Position numbers and translations under genes: made by a program. The notes below the pieces were generated by a model that was not told where the DNA came from, made no database searches, and was given only the letters and a program-made list of their open reading frames with translations. Positions 5,762-10,537 of a DNA stretch of 14,579 nt are shown here, in pieces. The first letter of the stretch is position 1, and every line of letters begins with the position of its first letter. Origin of the DNA: Treponema sp. UBA7590 (lineage in GTDB: Bacteria; Spirochaetota; Spirochaetia; Treponematales; Treponemataceae); NCBI GenBank assembly GCA_002478955.1, contig DLKK01000069.1, positions 3,418-17,996 on the forward strand, in the 5' to 3' direction.

Positions 5762-6733
5762 TTATGCGATTACAAAGCGGGGACGGACAACACCGTTCGT
5801 ATTGCCCGCGCTGAGGTAGTAGGAAAGGCCATGGCCGTCCGCAAAACAGAAAAGCGCCGCAGACGCTACATCCTTTAGCCAGTAATATGCACTCCTGTTG
5901 TTCCTTGCGGAGTTGCTGAACTGGAACAGCGGAAGCCAGTGGTTTGCGTTTCCTGTGTCAAATCCTGATGAGCTGAAAACCACGCTTCCATAGCATTCAA
6001 CCTCGCTCATAAGGATAGCCTGGGCACTTATCCATTCCCATCCGTTTGAGGCTCCGTTCTGTCCTGGGTACCTGTTCTGGCTTGAATCCTTGTTCACGCT
6101 GTTGCTGACAAGCTCTCTTGTTGTCTTCAGGTGGGTTCCGAACTCGGCATAAAGCTGCTGGTTTATTGTCGCGTCCGCGTCGGTGCTTCCTGCTGACGCA
6201 ACAGAGCCAAGATGTGTCGTGTTCATCTCGCTTGCCTTGTAGCCGCCTGTGGTGTCGTTTGCCGGGTTCATACGCTGCCGTCCGAAATGCTGCGTACCGC
6301 CGAACCCCTGACCCGGAACCATCACAAGATGCTCATAGTCCATGCTGATTGTGTCACCGTTGCCCTTGAGTGTGCTTATTCCGGCTATGGTAACGTACTG
6401 CGACCCCTGCGTGCCGTCATAGCTTCCCTTTACGGTTATAGGACGGCTCATCTTTATGTAGTCGCCCACATAGATGTCCTCGTGCAGGGAAAATCCGTCT
6501 GTTCCGGCAAGCCTTTTCCAAAGTGTGCCGTCCGTAACGTATGACGTTATGTCCTTCGGCACAAGACGCGGTATGTTGTGGGATTTCGCGATTACTTCCG
6601 GCAGCCCGAATTCAAGCTTCGCGTTTGATTCTGTTCCCTTGTTCTCTACTGTAGGGGCTGCACCCTCCGCAAGTTTTTTGGCTGTTACGCTCTTTATGAA
6701 CGCAGCCACCTGTCCAAGATTTACTGTTGGCAT
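5762..6733 (-). CDS. Phage receptor-binding protein with DGR-type lectin-like C-terminus
   Basis: A 323-residue protein. The N-terminus holds a fibre-like motif (AAPTVENKGTESNAKLEFGL, residues 25-44). Residues ~135-323 look like the C-type-lectin/formylglycine-enzyme-like fold of phage and bacterial DGR target proteins: GQGFGGTQHFGRQRMNPAND, TTGGYKASEMN, TRELVSNSV, WEWISAQAILMSEVECYGS, LPLFQFSNSARNNRSAYYWL, then KDVASA and the closing GVVRPRFVIA. In such proteins the last ~40 codons vary and determine what the tip binds. The gene has an AAGGAG site 10 bases before the ATG, follows the shaft gene by 19 bases and is followed by a GC-rich hairpin. No reverse transcriptase or template repeat is in the window, so present diversification is unproven. 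Fold assignment is by recognition of the pattern. Confidence 0.8.
   Translation of the reverse strand: MPTVNLGQVAAFIKSVTAKKLAEGAAPTVENKGTESNAKLEFGLPEVIAKSHNIPRLVPKDITSYVTDGTLWKRLAGTDGFSLHEDIYVGDYIKMSRPITVKGSYDGTQGSQYVTIAGISTLKGNGDTISMDYEHLVMVPGQGFGGTQHFGRQRMNPANDTTGGYKASEMNTTHLGSVASAGSTDADATINQQLYAEFGTHLKTTRELVSNSVNKDSSQNRYPGQNGASNGWEWISAQAILMSEVECYGSVVFSSSGFDTGNANHWLPLFQFSNSARNNRSAYYWLKDVASAALFCFADGHGLSYYLSAGNTNGVVRPRFVIA
5792..5863 (-). other. Candidate variable region of the lectin-like protein
   Basis: Codons for residues 291-314. Every residue that would sit at a variable position (Ser291, Leu294, Phe295, Cys296, Phe297, Asp299, His301, Leu303, Ser304, Tyr305, Tyr306, Leu307, Ser308) has a codon ending in C or T, as expected if a template carried AAC or AAT there and adenines were mutated. 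Only the Leu and Ser codons are informative, since the other residues must end in C or T. Flanking residues (Ala GCG, Gly GGC) look constant. Confidence 0.45.
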
Positions 6734-6752
6734 ATTCCTGATACTCCTTATG

Positions 6753-7511
6753 CTATAATGAATATATAAGCTCGCCGCTTGAATTGAGGGCTAGGCTTGG
6801 TGCCGTGTCTCCGCTGTATGAGAGTACAAGGTTTCCGCTGTCAATATAGAATCCGTACATTCCTGCGGTCGCCACAGTGGCACCTGTTCCTGTCTTTCCG
6901 TTCTTTACGCTGATTTTCTTTGTCTGTCCGTCCGTGAATGTGATTGAAAACTCGTTTGTTCCTCCGTCATCATCGCTTGTTACGGTCTGTACGGCGGACT
7001 TTACGCCGATTCCGTCCTTGACTTCGATACTGTCCGATTCTCCGTCTGTATATGAAATACTGAGCGTGCTCTTTCTTAGTCCGTTGCCATCCGTGCTTTC
7101 CGCTGTTGAGTGTGCCTTTATCCCGACACCGTCCTTTACAGTGAAGCTGATGTCATCCACAAGTGTTGTGTCGCTGGATTTAAGCGAGACAGAGTTGCTT
7201 CTTAGTCCGTTCGCGTCCGTTGATTCTGTCTGTGCCGCCTGTGAAAGCCCTGTTCCGTTCCTGATAACGAATTTCTTTGTCTCTGTTGTACCGCCGTTCC
7301 TTACTGTGGCGGTAAGCTCGTTCACCGCACTGGGCGTTGTTCCTGTCTTTGTCTGCTCAATGCTTATGTCCGCACCGATTGCAGACTTCGCATTTGCGAA
7401 TGTAGCCTTTCCGATACCGTCGCCTTCCGTGTACGCAAGGACAAGCGACTCGTCTGTGAATGACACATCATTCAGTTCTGTTATTTCCTTTACTTCAAGT
7501 TCATCTGCCAT
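6753..7511 (-). CDS. Tail fibre shaft protein with four beta-rich repeats
   Basis: A 252-residue protein. Residues 1-48 form an N-terminal attachment-like part. Four related modules of 39-42 residues follow, at about 49-89, 90-131, 132-170 and 171-210, each ending in a turn such as IRNGTGL, VKDGVGI, VKDGIGV or VKNGKTG; modules two and three share STDANGLR/STDGNGLR. The C-terminal 40 residues (ATVATAGMYGFYIDSGNLVL and on) resemble the end of collagen-like or beta-helical fibres. Such proteins form trimeric stalks that carry a receptor-binding tip, and the tip-like protein is the next gene, 19 bases on. AAAGGA lies shortly before the ATG, and a copy of CTGACTATATA lies 17-27 bases upstream, so it may start its own transcript after the accessory cassette. 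Confidence 0.75.
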   Translation of the reverse strand: MADELEVKEITELNDVSFTDESLVLAYTEGDGIGKATFANAKSAIGADISIEQTKTGTTPSAVNELTATVRNGGTTETKKFVIRNGTGLSQAAQTESTDANGLRSNSVSLKSSDTTLVDDISFTVKDGVGIKAHSTAESTDGNGLRKSTLSISYTDGESDSIEVKDGIGVKSAVQTVTSDDDGGTNEFSITFTDGQTKKISVKNGKTGTGATVATAGMYGFYIDSGNLVLSYSGDTAPSLALNSSGELIYSL

Positions 7512-7527
7512 GATTTTTCCTTTTTCC

Positions 7528-7538
7528 TATATAGTCAG
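7528..7538 (-). promoter_or_regulatory. Second copy of CTGACTATATA, before fibre shaft gene
   Basis: Identical to 5212-5222. It follows the terminator at 7570-7604 and precedes the shaft gene, which would otherwise be cut off from upstream transcription. A promoter role is inferred from position and repetition only. Confidence 0.4.
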
Positions 7539-7569
7539 TTTTGCATAGAAGAATATTGTTGTTAAACAC

Positions 7570-7604
7570 AAAAAAGCCGGCACATCTTCCTGATATGCAC
7601 AGCT
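7570..7604 (-). terminator. Intrinsic terminator after the toxin-antitoxin pair
   Basis: On the minus strand, AGCTGTGCATATC and GATGTGCCGGCT form about 12 paired bases with one bulged T and two G-T pairs, loop AGGAA, followed by six T. It closes the accessory cassette. Confidence 0.75.
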
Positions 7605-7645
7605 TCTTTTAAGAGAGATATGATAATTGTGATGCAAGGTTTTAT

Positions 7646-7939
7646 TTATTGCTTGATTGGCGTAAAGGAAATATTGAGTTTATAGCCGACTGCGTTCGCA
7701 ATTTTTTTCAATGTGTCCAAGGTTGGATTCCCTTCAGGGGAAAGGGCTTTATAAAGGCTTGTGCGTGCCATTCCTGCCTTTTTTGCAGTTTGAGACATTC
7801 CCTTTGCTCTTGCAACTGTGTTTATTGCTTCAATAAGTTCTTCTGGAGTGCCTTCTTTTGCTACATAGTCAAGATAGCCTTTTTGAAGTTTTTTTGTGTT
7901 TAAATATTCTGCCATATCAAATTCAGTTAATTTTTCCAT
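7646..7939 (-). CDS. HigA-type antitoxin, addiction-module antidote
   Basis: A 97-residue DNA-binding protein of the 'addiction module antidote / DNA-binding prophage protein' family. The N-terminus (MEKLTEFDMAEYLNTKKLQK) is typical of that family and probably binds the toxin. Residues ~35-85 form a helix-turn-helix domain (AINTVARAKGMSQTAKKAGM, then ARTSLYKALSPEGNPTLDTL), ending in a short strand (YKLNISFTP). It would neutralise the preceding gene's toxin and autorepress the operon. The ATG comes one base after the toxin stop, with AAGGGG inside the toxin's last codons as ribosome binding site, so translation is coupled. The toxin-first gene order is that of HigBA modules. No family member is known to me by a specific gene symbol here. 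Confidence 0.88.
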   Translation of the reverse strand: MEKLTEFDMAEYLNTKKLQKGYLDYVAKEGTPEELIEAINTVARAKGMSQTAKKAGMARTSLYKALSPEGNPTLDTLKKIANAVGYKLNISFTPIKQ

Positions 7940-7940
7940 T

Positions 7941-8231
7941 TTAATACCCCTTTGCCAATTCTTTGGCTTTTTTTATGTCTTTTTCTTGCGTGGATTTGTT
8001 CCCACCCACCAGAAGTATTACAATCTCATTTCCATTGTTCGTAAAATAAACTCTATATCCCTTGCCAATATCTATTCGTAACTCAAAAACTTTTTCGCCT
8101 ACATTTTTTGAATCTCCAAAATTACCAGACTTCATTCTGATAATTCTTTGACCTATTGAAAACTTTGCCCTCTCGTCTTTGAGTTTTTTAAACCACTTTG
8201 TATAAGTTTCTGTTTGTAATATTTTATACAT
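7941..8231 (-). CDS. HigB/RelE-family toxin, addiction-module killer
   Basis: A 96-residue protein starting MYKILQTETYTKWFKKLKDE. The RelE/ParE-fold features are the pattern FELRIDIGKGYRVYF and the C-terminal LLVGGNKSTQEKDIKKAKEL. In this family such proteins are mRNA interferases that cut messages on the ribosome, held inactive by the partner antitoxin. The frame is open 40 codons further upstream, but that part is Phe/Ile-rich, unlike the family, and crosses a terminator and the promoter, so the ATG at 8231 is preferred. No Shine-Dalgarno precedes it. The best promoter places the transcription start at or next to the ATG, suggesting a leaderless message. Catalytic residues are not assigned because they vary in this subfamily. 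Confidence 0.88.
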   Translation of the reverse strand: MYKILQTETYTKWFKKLKDERAKFSIGQRIIRMKSGNFGDSKNVGEKVFELRIDIGKGYRVYFTNNGNEIVILLVGGNKSTQEKDIKKAKELAKGY

Positions 8232-8235
8232 ATCT

Positions 8236-8266
8236 ATAATGTACACTATAATAGACATTATGTCAA
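8236..8266 (-). promoter_or_regulatory. Promoter and palindromic operator of the toxin-antitoxin operon
   Basis: A perfect -35 (TTGACA, 8266-8261), a 17-base spacer and TACATT (8243-8238, 4 of 6 to the -10 consensus). An inverted repeat ATAATGT/ACATTAT (8236-8242 and 8255-8261) with 12 bases between arms overlaps this promoter and ends 4 bases before the toxin start, where the antitoxin's helix-turn-helix would be expected to bind. Predicted transcription start is about 8231, the first base of the start codon. Confidence 0.65.
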
Positions 8267-8279
8267 AGAAAACCGGCAT

Positions 8280-8303
8280 AAAAAAACCGCCATTTCTGGC
8301 GGT
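8280..8303 (-). terminator. Intrinsic terminator after the ribbon-helix-helix gene
   Basis: On the minus strand, ACCGCCA and TGGCGGT form a 7-bp stem with a 4-base loop (GAAA), followed by seven T. It separates the micropeptide/RHH operon from the toxin-antitoxin operon. Confidence 0.9.
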
Positions 8304-8317
8304 CGGGTCAAGCGTTT

Positions 8318-8506
8318 TTATTTGTGATTTTCGATGTAGAATTTTATGCACTCCACAACGAAACCGCTTTTTGTTGTTCCCTGTTTTTCCGCAAATTCGG
8401 TGATTGAATCAAGTATCTCTTGCGAAAGCGAGAACTGGACTTGTTTTCTCCCGGATTCTGAAAGTCTTGGGCGTCCGGCACCTTCACGTTTTCCGCCTTT
8501 AGGCAT
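8318..8506 (-). CDS. Ribbon-helix-helix DNA-binding protein
   Basis: A 62-residue protein: a basic N-terminal tail (PKGGKREGAGRPR, an AT-hook-like GRP motif), a predicted strand (KQVQFSLS, about residues 21-28) and two helices (about 28-41 and 45-60). This is the Arc/CopG/MetJ plan; a dimer would read DNA with the paired strands. Its ATG lies inside the last codons of the 30-residue membrane peptide gene (8-base overlap), so the two are co-translated, and an intrinsic terminator follows. The palindromes over the operon promoter at 8784-8850 are plausible targets, making it a likely autorepressor, but that is inference. It could also be the antitoxin half of a module whose toxin is one of the tiny membrane peptides. 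Confidence 0.8.
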   Translation of the reverse strand: MPKGGKREGAGRPRLSESGRKQVQFSLSQEILDSITEFAEKQGTTKSGFVVECIKFYIENHK

Positions 8507-8591
8507 TTAGAACCCCTATAAGAAATAATATCGATGCAACAAGAAAAAGAGTAGAGCAAATTGTTTCTATAATTAACTTACATTTATTCAT
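8499..8591 (-). CDS. Single-TM micropeptide, 30 residues
   Basis: A tiny open frame: a short polar start (MNKCKLIIET) then about 17 hydrophobic residues (STLFLVASILFLIGVL) and the end NA. GGGGG at 8597-8601 lies 5 bases before the ATG. An in-frame ATG at 8603 would add four residues. The stop overlaps the ATG of the ribbon-helix-helix gene by 8 bases, which supports real, coupled translation. Predicted as a one-pass membrane peptide; topology and role are unknown. Small toxic peptides, phage superinfection-exclusion peptides and sensor-like micropeptides all look like this. Confidence 0.6.
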   Translation of the reverse strand: MNKCKLIIETICSTLFLVASILFLIGVLNA

Positions 8592-8619
8592 TGACACCCC
8601 CATAGATAAAAAGTATTAT
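8591..8619 (+). promoter_or_regulatory. Consensus promoter on the opposite strand, facing the 32-residue peptide gene
   Basis: TTGACA at 8591-8596, exactly 17 bases, TATTAT at 8614-8619. Transcription would start near 8626 and run antisense to the 32-residue micropeptide gene. No plus-strand reading frame of note follows, so the product would be a non-coding RNA. A minus-strand TATAAT (8620-8615, with TTGGGG 17 bases upstream) overlaps the same bases and could serve the 30-residue gene. Confidence 0.6.
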
Positions 8620-8621
8620 AA

Positions 8622-8640
8622 GGGCGGTGGTTTACCGCCC
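8622..8640. repeat. Hairpin between the two micropeptide genes
   Basis: GGGCGGT (8622-8628) and ACCGCCC (8634-8640) form a 7-bp stem with a 5-base loop. On the minus strand it comes 9 bases after the 32-residue gene and is followed by a T-rich but interrupted stretch, so it may be a partial terminator. On the plus strand it lies at the predicted 5' end of the antisense RNA. Confidence 0.65.
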
Positions 8641-8706
8641 CAAGTTGCTTACCTAATCACTAGGATTAGAAAGGCAACCGCTGATACTAAAAGTGCCGTT
8701 GCTTTT
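8626..8706 (+). ncRNA. Candidate antisense RNA to the 32-residue peptide gene
   Basis: The start is set by the plus-strand promoter, about 7 bases after its -10. The end is set by a weak hairpin (GCAAC at 8674-8678 with GTTGC at 8698-8702) followed by TTTT. It would be about 80 bases long and complementary to the 3' half of the micropeptide coding sequence. The terminator is poor, and read-through to the ribosome binding site is possible. Entirely predicted. Confidence 0.35.
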
Positions 8707-8747
8707 GCCACTTTACAGTACAGTTTTAATACTTTTTCAAGTTTCAC
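8649..8747 (-). CDS. Single-TM micropeptide, 32 residues
   Basis: A GTG-started frame with the best ribosome binding site in the window: AAGGAGG at 8761-8755, 7 bases from the start. A basic amphipathic start (MKLEKVLKLYCKVAKA) leads into a hydrophobic segment (TALLVSAVAFLILVI) and a final Arg. It is preceded by a consensus promoter, with a leader of only about 15 bases, and followed by a hairpin. Size, charge and hydrophobicity resemble type I toxins such as Fst- or Ldr-like peptides, but I see no close match to a named one. It could instead be a phage exclusion or regulatory peptide. The combination of start signals makes it very likely to be translated. Confidence 0.72.
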   Translation of the reverse strand: MKLEKVLKLYCKVAKATALLVSAVAFLILVIR

Positions 8748-8768
8748 TGCTTGACCTCCTTGATTAAG

Positions 8769-8797
8769 ATAATAGTTTATTTTATTGATATTGTCAA
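8769..8797 (-). promoter_or_regulatory. Consensus promoter of the micropeptide/RHH operon
   Basis: On the minus strand, TTGACA (8797-8792), exactly 17 bases, TATTAT (8774-8769). Predicted start is near 8762, immediately before the AAGGAGG ribosome binding site. A second TTGACA lies 23 bases upstream (8820-8815). The -35 is overlapped by palindromes. Confidence 0.8.
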
Positions 8798-8811
8798 TAG
8801 ATATTCTATTG
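8784..8811. promoter_or_regulatory. Overlapping palindromes at the micropeptide promoter, candidate operator
   Basis: CAATAGA/TCTATTG (8795-8801 and 8805-8811, 3 bases between arms) abuts and overlaps ATTGA/TCAAT (8784-8788 and 8794-8798). Both cover the -35 region. A ribbon-helix-helix dimer pair encoded in the same operon is the obvious candidate ligand. Confidence 0.55.
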
Positions 8812-8850
8812 TTTTGTCAAGGATTTTTATTTCAACCTTAACAAAACAAT
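8808..8850. repeat. 15-bp inverted repeat between cassette promoter and fibre gene
   Basis: ATTGTTTTGTCAAGG (8808-8822) and CCTTAACAAAACAAT (8836-8850) pair at 14 of 15 positions, with 13 bases between. It lies 17 bases after the large fibre gene. It may end fibre transcripts (though no long T run follows on the minus strand), extend the operator, or mark the edge of an inserted cassette. Confidence 0.65.
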
Positions 8851-8866
8851 ATGTCTTTCTTTCTTA

Positions 8867-10537
8867 TCAAATCAGAGAAAATTGCCCATAAGATTTTACA
8901 ACCATAACACAACCCCCTGCCGGGTCTTGATACGAATCATTGTTTCTATCAAGGCAACAAAGCCCAACAGCATACCAGGTAAACTGATGTATTTGCGGAA
9001 TATGAATTTGACTAAAAAAAGCAGGTGTTCCCCATTTTTTTAATGAAGTGCCTCCGCTGAATGAACAGACTGGAACATAATCATCAAATTCTATTCCTGA
9101 TGTTATGTTGTTGTTTGAATCAAAAACCATTCCTCCGTTTATTTCATTGATTTGGGTAAAATGCAAGGAAAGTTGATAGGCATTATGTCCGTTCAGAGTC
9201 AGGTCATCTGTTGATATTCCTGATTTTGTGCTGGTTTTATCACTTGTAAAAAGATTCAAAGGATATAGCCCAGACACAGTCTGTCTTTCTTCAGAGATAG
9301 GCGATATATCATTAAAAACCAAGACGTAACGTCCTGTCGCATATCTGAATACTCCATACAAATTTGAACTCTTCTTCAAAAGAACTGTCTTTGAGCTATA
9401 ATATGCAAAAGTTGCAAATCCTATGTTGCATTCAATCAGACCATTTTGCAAAATAAATCCGCCGAATGAGCAGTTTGCACCAAAAACACCGTCATTTGCA
9501 TTTAAATTGCCATTTTCATCAACAATAAATTTATCATTGATATTTATGCTGCCGCCTTTTATGTCAACAATTCCATCTTTGTCAACTTCAAAATTATCAC
9601 CTATACTGATTGTGCCACCTTTTATATCTCCCCGGACGGTAACATCATTGAACTCTGCCTTGCCGTCATAATCAATTGCCCAGCCGTTTGTGCCATTTTT
9701 GGTGATTTTTCCATTCTCTACAGTTCCATCGTAGTTAGCAGAGCGTATTATTCCGCCTGTTGTGTTGTCCTTTAAGTCTTTTCCGCTTGTAAGCTCTATC
9801 TCGTTTGCAAGAAGCATTCGAACCCTTGCGATTGCCGCGGAAAGATTCTGAACCCACGCAATTTTTGCTTTCAGGAATTCTTCTTTCTTGGTGGTGTTAT
9901 TGATTGCTTCAAAAATATCATTTATTGACTGGTTGTATCGGTAGTCTGTAAGCTCTGTTATCCGCTTCCAGATATTGTTTTCCTTGTTGTATTCATAAAG
10001 ATATGAATCCGTTGTGTTAAGGTAATAGTCGCCTGTGAATACTGCCAGTTTGTTGTCCTCGTATGCGTCCTGGTCGCTCGCATAATGCCCAAGATACATT
10101 GCTCCGCGTTCGCCCTGCTCACCGAATACCGCGGTTATGCAAGGGTCTGTGCAGGCAAAAGCCTTGTTTGTGTAGGTAGTCTTTGTGTAAGTCCACAGGA
10201 AGCGTTTTTCCGCGGTTACTGTCTGTACTTCATCAGTCCAGCCGTCTGATTCTAGCGTTATGCCGTTTTTCTTGTCTGTAAGAAGATAGTATGTAACAAC
10301 CGATTCAATGCCTGTTCCGTCATACACAACCGGAACATTGTTCTGCTCAATGAGCGTTCCGTCCGGGGAATAGTAGCGGAATTTCAGCATTGTCGCGTCT
10401 TTTGGCGGCTCAAATCCCTTGTACAGAGTTCCTTTTGCGACTTCCTGAGGGAATGTCTCGGCTGTTACTTTCTCTTCTGTAAAGCTCGGTGCAACCTCGC
10501 TTGCTTTCATTTTCTCAAGGCTTGTGTAGTTTATCAT
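8867..10537 (-). CDS. Large phage tail fibre protein
   Basis: A 556-residue protein. The N-terminal ~130 residues look like a tail-attachment region with beta-rich domains (YDGTGIESVVTYYLLTDKKN); FGEQGERGAMYLG opens a carbohydrate-domain-like part with GDYYLNTTDSYLYEYN. A helical segment (residues ~200-245) precedes a beta-helical shaft with short repeats: NGWAIDYDGKAEFNDVTVRG, then GGTISIGDNFEVDKDG and GGSININDKFIVDENG. The C-terminal 170 residues are a unique beta-rich head, rich in aromatic residues and ending in a Gly/Cys-containing stretch. Such GWAID..GKAEFNDVTVRG shafts are common in the distal part of tail-tip proteins; here the part is a separate gene whose start overlaps the stop of the J-like gene (ATGA). 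It probably contacts the host surface. Confidence 0.75.
   Translation of the reverse strand: MINYTSLEKMKASEVAPSFTEEKVTAETFPQEVAKGTLYKGFEPPKDATMLKFRYYSPDGTLIEQNNVPVVYDGTGIESVVTYYLLTDKKNGITLESDGWTDEVQTVTAEKRFLWTYTKTTYTNKAFACTDPCITAVFGEQGERGAMYLGHYASDQDAYEDNKLAVFTGDYYLNTTDSYLYEYNKENNIWKRITELTDYRYNQSINDIFEAINNTTKKEEFLKAKIAWVQNLSAAIARVRMLLANEIELTSGKDLKDNTTGGIIRSANYDGTVENGKITKNGTNGWAIDYDGKAEFNDVTVRGDIKGGTISIGDNFEVDKDGIVDIKGGSININDKFIVDENGNLNANDGVFGANCSFGGFILQNGLIECNIGFATFAYYSSKTVLLKKSSNLYGVFRYATGRYVLVFNDISPISEERQTVSGLYPLNLFTSDKTSTKSGISTDDLTLNGHNAYQLSLHFTQINEINGGMVFDSNNNITSGIEFDDYVPVCSFSGGTSLKKWGTPAFFSQIHIPQIHQFTWYAVGLCCLDRNNDSYQDPAGGCVMVVKSYGQFSLI

Noticed and set aside
6877..7548. Long plus-strand open frame of 223 codons opposite the fibre shaft gene
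   Set aside because: It is the mirror of a Gly/Asp/Ser-rich repeat gene, has low-complexity Ser/Pro/Val content, no ribosome binding site, and the minus-strand frame has clear fibre features.
8232..8351. Upstream extension of the toxin frame by 40 codons
   Set aside because: It would read through the terminator at 8280-8303 and the promoter/operator, and the extra residues do not fit the RelE/HigB family length.
8344..8559. Minus-strand frame of 71 codons overlapping the RHH gene
   Set aside because: It shares sequence with the RHH gene and the 30-residue peptide gene in another frame; its translation has no fold signature.
8651..8667. Inverted repeat CTAATC/GATTAG as a regulatory site
   Set aside because: It falls within the last codons of the 32-residue peptide gene, is only 6 bp, and is explained by the Leu-Ile-Leu-Val-Ile-Arg codons.
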